Shown: one piece after another, positions 34,488 through 42,482 of the stretch
How the letters are laid out: every line of letters starts with the position of its first letter
Numbering within the stretch: the first letter of the stretch is position 1
Assembly: GCA_033854735.1 (NCBI GenBank)
Contig: JAWWPY010000482.1
Location: forward strand, 1 to 64,000
Direction: 5' to 3'
DNA length: 64,000 bases
Source of the DNA: JAWWPY01 sp033854735
GTDB lineage: Bacteria; Actinomycetota; Actinomycetes; Streptosporangiales; Streptosporangiaceae
The notes under the pieces: generated by a model
What the model was told of the DNA's origin: nothing
The model's input: the letters and a program-made list of their open reading frames with translations, nothing else
The model's database searches: none
Made by a program: the position numbers and the translations under genes

Positions 34488-35426
34488 ATGCCTGTTCGCA
34501 GTGGCGCCACGCTCGCGGCGCTGTCGATCGCCGTGGCCGTGCTCGGCGCGGCGTGCTCATCCAGTTCGGGGCCGGCCAGCACAGCCAATTCGACCGCGAC
34601 CATCGTGGCCGTTGGGGCCGAGAACGAGTACGCCAACGTCATCGGCCAGATCGGCGGCAAATACGTTAATGTCACCGCGATCGAGAGCAACCCGAATACG
34701 GATCCGCACAGCTTTGAGGCGAGCGCGAGTGTGGCCCAGGCCGTCAGCCGCGCGGAACTCGTCGTCCAGAACGGCCTCGGATACGACACGTACATGAACA
34801 AGATCGAGGCCGCGACGCCGAGTGCCAAGCGCAAGGTGATTGACGTGCAGAACCTCCTGGGCCTGCCGGACAGCACCCCCAACCCGCACCTGTGGTACCG
34901 GCCGGCCACGATGCCGGCCGTCGCGAAGCAGGTGGCCAGGGACCTCGCCGCCCTGGCGCCCTCGCACGCCGCGTACTTCACGGCGAACGCCGCCTCGTTC
35001 GACCGTTCACTGCAGCCCTGGTACCAGGCGATCGCCAAGTTCAAGGCGACGTACCCGGGGACTCCGGTGGCCACCACCGAGCCGGTCGGCGACTACATGC
35101 TGCAAGCAGCCGGCGCTGACAACCTCACCCCGTTCACCTTTCAGGCCGACGTCATGAACGGTGTCGACCCCTCGCCGCAGTATGTATCCCTGGAGAACAA
35201 TCTCTTCTCGGGCCGGAAGGTGAAGGTCTTCCTGTACAACCAGCAGGTGACCGACTCGCTGACCGTATCGTTTCTGACCACGGCCCACCGTTACGGCATC
35301 CCCGTGGTCGGCGTGTACGAGACCATGCCCACGCCGGGCTACGACTACCAGTCATGGATGCTGGCTGAGGTCAACGCACTGCAGAGGGCCGTGGCCGACA
35401 AAACATCTACGCAGAAGCTGAAGTGA
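34488..35426 (+). CDS. znuA: Zinc ABC transporter substrate-binding lipoprotein
   Basis: A 312-residue metal-binding protein of the TroA/ZnuA cluster. A lipoprotein signal with lipobox LGAAC lies at residues 16-20. Metal-ligand candidates: His in NPNTDPHSFEA and TPNPHLWYRP, and the Glu/Asp-containing C-terminal lobe. The long charged His-rich loop of some zinc binders is absent. ATG at 34488 follows a GGAGACGGA site. First gene of znuA-znuC-znuB-znuB-zur; zinc as substrate is inferred from the co-transcribed Zur regulator and the Zur-box-like promoter; manganese is the alternative. Confidence 0.9.
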   Translation: MPVRSGATLAALSIAVAVLGAACSSSSGPASTANSTATIVAVGAENEYANVIGQIGGKYVNVTAIESNPNTDPHSFEASASVAQAVSRAELVVQNGLGYDTYMNKIEAATPSAKRKVIDVQNLLGLPDSTPNPHLWYRPATMPAVAKQVARDLAALAPSHAAYFTANAASFDRSLQPWYQAIAKFKATYPGTPVATTEPVGDYMLQAAGADNLTPFTFQADVMNGVDPSPQYVSLENNLFSGRKVKVFLYNQQVTDSLTVSFLTTAHRYGIPVVGVYETMPTPGYDYQSWMLAEVNALQRAVADKTSTQKLK

Positions 35427-36317
35427 ATGACCTACCAGTGGCCGGTTGACGGCCCGGACGAGTTGCTCGCCGTCGAAGGTGTCAGCGTCTGGCTGTCGGG
35501 ACGCGAGATCCTGCACGATGTCGGGTTCACGTTGCGCCGCGGCGAGTTCGTCGGCCTCATCGGCTCGAACGGCGCGGGAAAGACGACCCTGCTGAGGGTC
35601 ATCCTCGGCCTGCAGGCACCGGCTGAGGGCACCGTGCGCGTCGGGGGCCAGCCGCGCTCACGCCGCAACTCGATGATCGGATACGTTCCGCAGAAGATCC
35701 TGCTGGATCCGGACATCCCCATCCGGGCCCGCGACCTGGTCGGACTCGGGCTGGACGGGCAACGGCTCGGCATCCCGCTGCCGTCGCCGGGCCGCCGGAA
35801 GCTCGTGGACGAGATGCTGCGGGCGGTGGGCGCGGACAGCTTCGGCGACGCACGGGTCGGGAACCTGTCCGGGGGGGAACAGCAGCGGGTGCTGATCGCC
35901 CACGCGCTGATCAGCCGGCCCAAGCTGCTGCTTCTGGACGAGCCCCTGGCTAACCTCGACATCGCCAGCGAGCAGGACGTTGTCACGCTGCTCGCCCGGC
36001 TGGCGAAGGAACAGCAGATCGCGGTGCTGATCTCGGCCCATGAAATGAACCCGCTGCTTCCCGTCATGGACCGGGTTGTCTACCTGGCGGCCGGCCGCGC
36101 CGCATCCGGGACCGCCGACGAGGTCGTCCGGTCCGACGTGCTCAGCGCCCTGTACGGCCAGCATGTCGATGTGATCCATGTCCATGACCGGATCCTGGTT
36201 ATCGCCGGCCCCGGCGACGTCCCCGGCGCCCCGCATCCGGATATCGACGTCCACCGGGACGACCCCGGTGATCGCCGCGATGAGCAGGCCGCGTCCCCCA
36301 TCATCGGCGGCGCGTGA
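35427..36317 (+). CDS. znuC: Zinc ABC transporter ATP-binding protein
   Basis: A 296-residue ABC ATPase with Walker A IGSNGAGKTTLLRV, Q-loop YVPQKI, signature NLSGGEQQRVLIAHAL, Walker B LLLLDEPLANLD and the H-loop in LISAHEMNPLL, so catalytically complete. The C-terminal 50 residues are an Asp/His-rich tail (PGAPHPDIDVHRDDPGDRRD) that might bind metal. The ATG starts immediately after the znuA stop with no spacing. Confidence 0.93.
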   Translation: MTYQWPVDGPDELLAVEGVSVWLSGREILHDVGFTLRRGEFVGLIGSNGAGKTTLLRVILGLQAPAEGTVRVGGQPRSRRNSMIGYVPQKILLDPDIPIRARDLVGLGLDGQRLGIPLPSPGRRKLVDEMLRAVGADSFGDARVGNLSGGEQQRVLIAHALISRPKLLLLDEPLANLDIASEQDVVTLLARLAKEQQIAVLISAHEMNPLLPVMDRVVYLAAGRAASGTADEVVRSDVLSALYGQHVDVIHVHDRILVIAGPGDVPGAPHPDIDVHRDDPGDRRDEQAASPIIGGA

Positions 36318-36323
36318 CCAGCT

Positions 36324-37265
36324 GTGGGCCACATCCTCAGCGTTGTCGTCGAGCCGGGTTTCTTCCAGAACGCGCCGGTCCGGCTGGCTCTGCTGGCCGG
36401 CGGCGTGGTCGCCGTCGTGTCCGGCATCGTTGGATCGTTCGCGGTGATCCGGGGCCAGTCCTACGCTGGTCACGCGCTCGCGGACATCAGCGTCACCGGC
36501 GGGTCGGCATCCTTCCTGATCGGGATCTCCCCGCTGTGGGGATTCGTGGGCATCGGCGTGGTGGCGGCTGGAATCATGGACATGATCGGGATCCGGCGGC
36601 CGCGAGGACGGGACCTGGCCACCGGCATCGTCCGCGGAGCGGGTCTGGGCCTGGCGGCCCTGTTCCTCTACTGGGACACCACCCACAGCAACACCACCGG
36701 CGCGGCGATCACGATCCTGTTCGGATCCCTCTTCACCATCAGCAGTTCGATAATCCCGGCCGTCGCGTTGCTGAGCGTCACGGGCCTCGGTATCGTCGCG
36801 GTGCTCTACCGTCCGCTGCTGCTGAGCTCCGTGAGCGCGGAACTGGCCGTTGTGCGAGGGATCCCGGTCCGCATCGTCGGGATGGCGTGCCTCGTGGCGA
36901 TCGCGGTCGCGGTGTCGTTGTCGGCCATGACCATCGGCGCGATTTTGAGCACGGCGCTGCTCATCGGGCCGGCGGCGGCCGGGCTGCGGCTGACCAGCAG
37001 GCCTGGCCTGGCGATGATCTGGGCGGCCCTCATCGGGTTGGCCGCCACCTGGCTGGGCATCCTGCTCGCCTGGGACAGCTTCTACTGGCCGCCAGCGCGG
37101 CACGGCTGGCCGGTCAGCTTCTTCGTTGTGTCGCTGGTCTTTATCTTTTACGTTCTCGCCCGCCAGCCTGCGGCGCGGAAGACGAGGCGGGCCGCGGCGC
37201 GATCCCGGGCCAGCCACGCGGCGGGTGCCGTGGCCCCGGCGGCAGCCGGCTCTGGAAAGGGCTAG
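36324..37265 (+). CDS. Metal ABC transporter permease (ZnuB family), first subunit
   Basis: A 313-residue ABC-3 family permease with about nine hydrophobic helices. Family features include an early GSFAVIRGQSYAGHALADIS stretch and the conserved SLSAMTIGAILSTALLIGPA segment that contacts the ATPase. The C-terminal 40 residues are a basic Ala/Arg cytoplasmic tail. GTG start 6 bp after znuC. Two non-identical permeases in one operon suggest a heterodimeric channel. Confidence 0.9.
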   Translation: MGHILSVVVEPGFFQNAPVRLALLAGGVVAVVSGIVGSFAVIRGQSYAGHALADISVTGGSASFLIGISPLWGFVGIGVVAAGIMDMIGIRRPRGRDLATGIVRGAGLGLAALFLYWDTTHSNTTGAAITILFGSLFTISSSIIPAVALLSVTGLGIVAVLYRPLLLSSVSAELAVVRGIPVRIVGMACLVAIAVAVSLSAMTIGAILSTALLIGPAAAGLRLTSRPGLAMIWAALIGLAATWLGILLAWDSFYWPPARHGWPVSFFVVSLVFIFYVLARQPAARKTRRAAARSRASHAAGAVAPAAAGSGKG

Positions 37266-37269
37266 GGCC

Positions 37270-38130
37270 ATGTTCTCCGGATTCATGGCGAACACCTGGG
37301 CGGTGGCGACCATCGTCGCCGTGGTGGCCGGCGTGGTGGGGTTCTTCATCGTGCTGCGGGGCTCGGCGTTCGTCGCTGACGCGGTGCCGCAGGGCGCCTT
37401 CGCCGGGGCGGCGGGGGCGAGCCTGCTTGGCATCAACACCCTCATCGGGCTGGCGGTGGCCTCCCTGGCCGGCGCGCTCGGCATCGGCTGGCTCGGCCGC
37501 CGCGGCCGCCGCGACGTGGCGACTGCCCTGGCGCTGGTCGTGATGCTCGGCCTGGGCGCGCTGTTCCTCAGCTTCAGCGTGGAGTACGCGCCGGAGATTG
37601 AGTCGCTGCTGTTCGGCGAGGTGCTCGGGGTCAGCGCTACCGAGATAGCCCCGATCGCGGTGCTCGGCGCATTGTCCATCGCCGCGATCATGGTTCTCTA
37701 TCGCCCGCTCCTGCTCACGTCGGTGATGCCGGAACTCGCGGAAGCACGTGGGGTGCGCGCCGACCGGATAGAGATGTACTTCCTGGTGATCGTCGCCCTG
37801 GCCACGAGCATGACGCTGCCGGTCGTGGGGGCGCTGCTGATTTTCAGTCTGATGATCGGCCCGCCGGCGGCGGCCCGATCGGTCACTGACAAGCCGATGC
37901 ATGCCATGGCGCTTTCGGTGATCATCGCGGTCGGCACGGTCTGGGCGTCGATCGCCGCCTCCTACGACACGAACTGGCCGGTCGGATTCTTCGTCGGCAC
38001 CATCGGCGCCGGCTGCTACGGCGCCGGACGCGGCTGGGCGGCCTGGCGCGGGAGGACGCGGATCCGGCCGGCGAGGGCGGGGCGCGAGGCCCGGGAGCAC
38101 GGACGGGAGCCTGCTAATGTGCGGTTGTGA
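37270..38130 (+). CDS. Metal ABC transporter permease (ZnuB family), second subunit
   Basis: A 286-residue permease of the same family, similar in layout to its upstream neighbour (FFIVLRGSAFVADAVPQGAFAG; MTLPVVGALLIFSLMIGPPAA). It has about eight to nine transmembrane helices and a short basic tail. ATG at 37270 lies 4 bp after the previous stop. Its stop overlaps the zur start as GTGA. Confidence 0.9.
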   Translation: MFSGFMANTWAVATIVAVVAGVVGFFIVLRGSAFVADAVPQGAFAGAAGASLLGINTLIGLAVASLAGALGIGWLGRRGRRDVATALALVVMLGLGALFLSFSVEYAPEIESLLFGEVLGVSATEIAPIAVLGALSIAAIMVLYRPLLLTSVMPELAEARGVRADRIEMYFLVIVALATSMTLPVVGALLIFSLMIGPPAAARSVTDKPMHAMALSVIIAVGTVWASIAASYDTNWPVGFFVGTIGAGCYGAGRGWAAWRGRTRIRPARAGREAREHGREPANVRL

Positions 38131-38555
38131 TGACCCCGGTGCCTGCTAAGCCTCCACTCGGCGGCACGCGGGTCCGCGGGACCAGGCAGGCGGAGGCCCT
38201 CTCCGCGGCACTCGACGGTCTACCGGGTTTCTGCAGCGCACAGCAGATCCATGCCGAACTGCGCCGCCGGGGCGAGCTCATTGGTCTCACCACCGTCTAC
38301 CGTCACCTGCAGGTCCTGAGTGAGGACGGCCGGGTCGACACGATTCGTGACGCCAGCGGCGAGACGCTCTACCGGCGGTGTGCGAGCCACGTCCACCATC
38401 ACCACCTGACCTGCCGCGAATGCGGGCGCAGCGTCGAGGTGGAGGGACGTGCCGTCGAGCGATGGGCCGAGCAGGTCGCCGCCGAGGCCGGCTTCACCGC
38501 GGTGGACCACACGGTCGAGCTGTTCGGCCTGTGCCCAGACTGCAGGACACCGTGA
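38127..38555 (+). CDS. zur: Fur-family zinc uptake regulator
   Basis: A 142-residue repressor: an N-terminal winged helix (AQQIHAELRRRGELIGLTTV then YRHLQVL) and a C-terminal dimerisation/metal domain with HVHHHHLTCRECG and LCPDC, the two CxxC pairs forming the structural zinc site. The regulatory zinc ligands are probably in the His cluster. GTG at 38127 or the directly following ATG can serve as start, both overlapping the permease stop. Position at the end of the zinc ABC operon identifies it as Zur rather than Fur. Confidence 0.93.
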   Translation: MMTPVPAKPPLGGTRVRGTRQAEALSAALDGLPGFCSAQQIHAELRRRGELIGLTTVYRHLQVLSEDGRVDTIRDASGETLYRRCASHVHHHHLTCRECGRSVEVEGRAVERWAEQVAAEAGFTAVDHTVELFGLCPDCRTP

Positions 38556-38573
38556 CCAATTCTCCGCCCCTGT

Positions 38574-39041
38574 CTATGTGGTCTGCGAGTCGAACGCGTT
38601 GATCCTGGCTTGCGCGATGCTGGATTCCGCGGTGGCGGCCGTCAGCTTCCCAGCGTTCAGGTCCTCGCCCGCCCTGACCATCGCCGTGAAAGCGGCGTTC
38701 CAGCTAGCCACGTGAGCCGAAGGGGGGTCGGCGAGAGCGGCCTTGCCCCCGACGATCAGCGTGGCGCCGTCTGCCTGGAGCCTGGCGACGTTCTTAGCCG
38801 TACCATTGATCTTGGAATTGGCCAGGATGCCCAGGCCGTCCTTCAGGACAACCGTGCCTTTGCCCTTGATCCAGGTATCGAACCTCGCGGACGTCGTGCC
38901 CGCGGCCGGCAAGCAGCTGGGGATGGCCTTTGCGCTCGCTAGCGTGGCGCCGCTGTCACCGTGGCTGGTTAGGTAGGCCACGCCACCGCCGGCCAGCAAT
39001 CCGGTTAGGGCTATTGCGGATGCGATCCTGGCTGGTTTCAT
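38574..39041 (-). CDS. Small exported protein of unknown function
   Basis: A 155-residue protein with an N-terminal signal or anchor (MKPARIASAIALTGLLAGGG) followed by a short linker and a predicted alpha/beta domain (GKGTVVLKDGLGILANSKIN). It contains one Cys (IPSCLPA) and no known catalytic motif. Start chosen at ATG 39041 with GGTGG upstream; an ATG four codons earlier is possible. It is convergent with zur, 18 bp apart. Family unknown. Confidence 0.65.
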   Translation of the reverse strand: MKPARIASAIALTGLLAGGGVAYLTSHGDSGATLASAKAIPSCLPAAGTTSARFDTWIKGKGTVVLKDGLGILANSKINGTAKNVARLQADGATLIVGGKAALADPPSAHVASWNAAFTAMVRAGEDLNAGKLTAATAESSIAQARINAFDSQTT

Positions 39042-39645
39042 GTGCGCCACCATTTCTGCAAAGGATGAGGTCCAGGAAGCCTGGTGACCTCACTCAGACT
39101 GATGAGTCCGGAAGAGGAAGAAGCTTCGTCACCTTTCGTAGTAATTATGCTACTCTATGTAACTTTGGGAGGATTCAAGGGTGCTCGTGCCGCTGTCGTA
39201 CGTCGGTACGCACTGGCGGACAATCAAGGCGTTCCGTACCCTCCTCTCAATCAGTGACACAATGCCCACTCTACGTCACAATGAAATAAGTCGTACGTTG
39301 GCCCAGGTAGCTCGGTTCTGGAGGACTAGCAGCGCGACGGTGATGGTCCCGGCCCTCGCTGTTTGGATCGCCCAGGCGGTGAATCTGGTCGGCTGGGCGG
39401 ACGTGGCGGTGGCCTGGTCGGCTTCACCGCGGTGGACCATACGGTCGAGCTCTTCGGCCTGTGCCCGAGCTGAGGAAACTCCGACCGAATCCGCGGAGAA
39501 GCATGACTGGTCACGGACCAGCATGGCCAGCCACTGGCGGCGCGGCGACAAGCGAAGCCGCAGGCGGATTGTCTTGACCAGCGGGGTATCCTGGCGGCAT
39601 GAGGTTCGTTACAGAACGCGCTTCAGTGACTTCAAAGTGTCACTA
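39042..39645. other. Low-coding region with duplication debris
   Basis: About 600 bp with weaker GC3 pattern than its neighbours. It holds an ACTCA/TGAGT inverted repeat near 39090, an AT-rich stretch with GTAG-N8-CTAC at about 39137-39153, a strong GGGAGG site followed by GTG 39181, a copied tail of zur (39420-39473) and an AGTGAC-N8-GTCACT inverted repeat at about 39625. The frame opened by GTG 39181 runs without a stop into the MauE gene, but its first 155 residues look non-native. Confidence 0.5.
39420..39473 (+). pseudogene. Remnant of a zur paralogue (last 17 codons)
   Basis: Reads GFTAVDHTVELFGLCPS and a stop, matching the C-terminus of the intact zur gene (38490-38536); the shared 47 bases differ at two positions. 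The second cysteine of the CxxC pair is lost and nothing upstream aligns. It is a leftover of a duplicated zur-like gene or of local rearrangement. Confidence 0.75.
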
Positions 39646-40209
39646 GTGCGTGCCTGGCCCCGCCCATGGGACGCCACGCCGTCGGCGACGCTAGCGGGCC
39701 GCATGATAGTCGGAATCGTGTTCATCATCGGGGGCCTGGTAAAGATCGGCAGCCCGGCCGTGTCGGTAGTAGCGGTGCGCGCCTATGAGATCCTGCCTCT
39801 CGGCGCGGCGACTCTGTGGGCCTACGCCACGCCGACGCTTGAAATCCTGCTCGGCATCATGCTCATCATTGGCCTAGCGACCCGCATGGCAGCAGCGATC
39901 GCCGGGCTGCTGCTACTCGCTTTCCTCGGCGGTATCGCTGCCGCGTGGGCTCGCGGCCTGTCCATCGACTGCGGCTGCTTCGGCGGCGGCGGGAGGGTCG
40001 TCGAAGGCACCACTCAGTACCCGCTGGAAATGCTCCGCGACGCGGGCCTGCTCGCCCTCGCCGTCGTGGTGATCGCCCGGCCGCCCGGCAAATTCGCGGT
40101 CGACGGCCTGCTGCGTCTGTGGCCTGCCCGGCCGGGAACGCCTCGGCCCGGCAGCACCGTGCTCGCAGGCACCCCCTCCGAACGCCGCAGGGAAGGGCAA
40201 GCGCCGTGA
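39646..40209 (+). CDS. MauE/DoxX-family membrane protein
   Basis: A protein of about 187 residues with four hydrophobic helices and the MauE-type cysteine motif SIDCGCFGGGG. MauE-like proteins pass electrons or assist disulfide formation in partner thioredoxins, which fits the adjacent DsbA-like gene whose GTG overlaps this stop. The start is uncertain: GTG 39646 is the nearest good candidate upstream of the first helix, ATG 39703 is another, and GTG 39181 has the best ribosome-binding site but would add 155 atypical residues. Confidence 0.75.
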   Translation: MRAWPRPWDATPSATLAGRMIVGIVFIIGGLVKIGSPAVSVVAVRAYEILPLGAATLWAYATPTLEILLGIMLIIGLATRMAAAIAGLLLLAFLGGIAAAWARGLSIDCGCFGGGGRVVEGTTQYPLEMLRDAGLLALAVVVIARPPGKFAVDGLLRLWPARPGTPRPGSTVLAGTPSERRREGQAP

Positions 40210-40964
40210 CCGCGGCGCCCCAGGCGTCGGTCGAGGATCTCCCCCAGCAGGACGGTCAGCCGTCTCGGGCGCAGCTCCAGCGGAAAGGCAGACTGCAGAT
40301 CAACACCGCCGTCCTGGTCCTGATCCTGGTCATTACCGCGGCGGGGATTCTCGCCCAGCGCAGCATGGCGGGACCGGGCACCCCCCCGTATTACGGTCCG
40401 TATGCGCCGGTGACCCAGACCGCGGACAACACCGTCACCATGGTGCAGCCCGGCGTCACCAAGCCGGTCCTCCAGGTCTACGAGGACTTCCAGTGCCCCA
40501 TCTGCGCCGAGTTCGAGATGGCCAACGGCGGCACGATCGAGAAACTCGCCTTTCAGGGCCAGGTCAAGGTCATCTATCACCCGTTCACGATCTTCGTGGG
40601 CAGCCAGCCCCGCCAGGCGAACTCGACCCGGGCCTGGGCGGCGGCCAAGTGCGTGCCCACCGGCTCTTGGGTGGGATACCACAACCTGCTTTATGCCAAC
40701 CAGCCCTCGGAAACCGCCGAGAACGGGTTCCCAATCACCCAGTTGCTGGCCATCGGCAGGCGGATCAGGCTCACCAGCAGTGCCTTCACCCAGTGCGTGA
40801 CGTCGCAGCGGTACGCGGCCCAGCTCGTCCCGCTCAGCAACCGGATCGTCAAGGGCGGCGTCGACGCGACCCCGACGATCAGGCTCAACGGGCAGCCGGT
40901 CCTTCTTATCACCCTCGTGTCACCCAACGAGGTCCTGTCCCAGCTGATCCTTGCGGCACACTGA
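40206..40964 (+). CDS. Membrane-anchored DsbA-family thioredoxin-like protein
   Basis: A 252-residue protein with a 35-residue cytoplasmic tail, one transmembrane anchor (INTAVLVLILVITAAGILA) and an extracytoplasmic thioredoxin domain with the redox motif CPIC in VYEDFQCPICAEFE, a helical insertion and a cis-proline loop GGVDATPTIRLNG. Two further cysteines (AAKCVPTG, FTQCVTS) may form a second disulfide. GTG start overlaps the MauE-like stop as GTGA, so they are likely a membrane redox pair. FucU follows after 4 bp. Confidence 0.88.
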   Translation: MTAAPQASVEDLPQQDGQPSRAQLQRKGRLQINTAVLVLILVITAAGILAQRSMAGPGTPPYYGPYAPVTQTADNTVTMVQPGVTKPVLQVYEDFQCPICAEFEMANGGTIEKLAFQGQVKVIYHPFTIFVGSQPRQANSTRAWAAAKCVPTGSWVGYHNLLYANQPSETAENGFPITQLLAIGRRIRLTSSAFTQCVTSQRYAAQLVPLSNRIVKGGVDATPTIRLNGQPVLLITLVSPNEVLSQLILAAH

Positions 40965-40968
40965 GCGC

Positions 40969-41394
40969 ATGCTGCGCTTTCCCCTGATTCATCCCCCGCT
41001 GCTGGCCGCACTCGGCGCGACCGGGCACGGCGCCCGGATTCTGATCGCCGACGCCAACTACTCACACAGCACCAACATCAGCCCGCGGGCTGACCTCATC
41101 CACCTGAACGTGCGCCCCGGGCTGGTCACCGTCGACCAGGTCCTCGAGCCGGTGCTGGCCTCGGTCCCGGTCGAGGCGGTGACGGTCATGCGCCCCGACG
41201 ACGGGAGCACGCCCGCCGTATTCGGGCGCTACCGTGAACTGCTCGGCGACGACCTCCCGCTGCAGCCACTCGGGCGGCTTGACTTCTATGCCGCCTGCCG
41301 GGAGAGCGACCTGGCCCTCTGCGTCGCCACCGGCGACGACCGCCTCTACGCCAACGTTCTGCTGACTGTCGGTTACATCACACCTGGCGCCTGA
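40969..41394 (+). CDS. RbsD/FucU-family sugar mutarotase
   Basis: A 141-residue cytoplasmic enzyme that interconverts sugar anomers (L-fucose for FucU, D-ribose for RbsD). Motifs: IHPPLLAALGATGHG with the catalytic His region, ILIADANYSHS, and the C-terminal RLYANVLLTVGYI with the conserved Tyr-Ala-Asn. The FucU assignment is favoured because the window also encodes an L-fuconate pathway. It has a truncated copy at 46106. It lies 4 bp after the DsbA-like gene with no functional link obvious from sequence. Confidence 0.85.
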   Translation: MLRFPLIHPPLLAALGATGHGARILIADANYSHSTNISPRADLIHLNVRPGLVTVDQVLEPVLASVPVEAVTVMRPDDGSTPAVFGRYRELLGDDLPLQPLGRLDFYAACRESDLALCVATGDDRLYANVLLTVGYITPGA

Positions 41395-41782
41395 TCCGCC
41401 CGGTTCGGTCACTGTCGCCCTCGTCGTGATCGCGATTCTCCTATGCACGGAGGGCTTACATGATCATCCGCTGTGAGGCATCACGCTAGCAACAAATGGG
41501 CCGGGAAAGATTACAGCGTAATTCAGCACGAAGATGCCACAAACGGAGGAGTGTGGCATTATCCCATCATGTCATCTCTCGCCTCTAATGTGCATTGAGC
41601 GAGGCTCCCAGGAGTGTATGCTGGAATTAGATGGCCTGGCGCAGGCAGAATACATTCTCCGCAACTACCGCAGCAGCGCAAGCGCCTATGTGCGAAAGCC
41701 GGCTAATTCGCCAGAGCGATCAGGATCTCGGCATGTTCTGACTGCTCCTGAACGTGCCCGTACCGGATTAAGGGTGATATTC
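41395..41782. other. Intergenic region upstream of receiver gene
   Basis: About 390 bp, less GC-rich than neighbours. An ATG at 41621 with AGGAG 3 nt upstream opens a frame that joins the receiver gene, but its codons lack the strong GC3 bias, so it is treated as leader DNA. No terminator or clear promoter seen. Confidence 0.4.
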
Positions 41783-42433
41783 GTGAGTAGCAGCCTTCAG
41801 CGCAGCGAGCCAGAGACCGGCGGCCCCGAGGCGACCCCTGGTCCTGGGCAGGCGAATACTACGCCGACGGACTCGGGGGAACAGAAGGTACGCATCCTCA
41901 TCCTGGAAGACGATGCCTGGGACGCTGAACTCGCGCAGCGTCTCCTGGCCGACGCGGGAATCGAATTCACAGCTGTCGTCGTGGCCACAGAGGCAGCATT
42001 CGTGGAGCAACTGACTGCCTTCCGGCCAGACATAATCCTGTCCGATTTTTCGCTGCCCGACTTCTCAGGCGAGATCGCTCTGAAGATCGCGCGGGATCAA
42101 TGCCCGGGCGTTCCGTTTATCATCTGGTCAGGTGCGCTCGGAGACGAGGCAGCAGTCAAGCTCATCAAGCAAGGGGCTACGGACTACCTCCTGAAAGACC
42201 GGCCAGCCCGCCTGCCATCCGCCATCCTGCGCGCCCTAGCCGAGGTTGACGAACGGGCACGGCTAGCCCAGCTCGAAGGTCAGTTGACCGATGCGCAGCG
42301 CCTAGCCAGCCTTGGCCAGTTGAGCGCCGCCCAAGAAGCGGTGAGCCTGACCCGCCAGATGCTCGCTGCCGCCCGGCAGGAGATAGCGGCCAAGAGTGGT
42401 GCGTCTGGCTCCGCGGGTGTCAGTTCATCCTAG
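41783..42433 (+). CDS. Response regulator receiver protein with coiled-coil tail
   Basis: A 216-residue protein: a Pro/Thr-rich N-terminal 35 residues, a receiver domain (RILILEDDAWDAEL acidic pocket, phospho-acceptor Asp in IILSDFSLPDFSG, switch Ser in IIWSGA, conserved Lys in YLLKDRP) and a helical tail. The tail includes AQRLASLGQLSAAQ, which resembles the first helix of a HisKA dimerisation domain but lacks the phospho-acceptor His. No DNA-binding domain. Start GTG 41783 has AAGGGTGA 5 nt upstream. It may act as an adaptor for the nearby histidine kinase. Confidence 0.82.
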   Translation: MSSSLQRSEPETGGPEATPGPGQANTTPTDSGEQKVRILILEDDAWDAELAQRLLADAGIEFTAVVVATEAAFVEQLTAFRPDIILSDFSLPDFSGEIALKIARDQCPGVPFIIWSGALGDEAAVKLIKQGATDYLLKDRPARLPSAILRALAEVDERARLAQLEGQLTDAQRLASLGQLSAAQEAVSLTRQMLAAARQEIAAKSGASGSAGVSSS

Positions 42434-42482
42434 GAGCGGATCGAGGACTGCGAGACCACGCAGCGTAGGACCAGATCCGCTT

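Noticed and set aside
36314..37543. Frame starting at GTG 36314 that overlaps the znuC stop as GTGA
   Set aside because: The overlap looks like coupling, but the frame is an Arg-rich shadow of the permease, which has correct membrane topology from GTG 36324.
35658..37691. 677-codon open frame antisense to the zinc transporter genes
   Set aside because: Low-complexity Arg/Asp/Gln-rich shadow covering three well-supported sense genes.
41621..41782. N-terminal extension of the receiver gene from ATG 41621
   Set aside because: Codon third positions lack the strong GC bias and the receiver domain with its own GTG and ribosome-binding site starts later.
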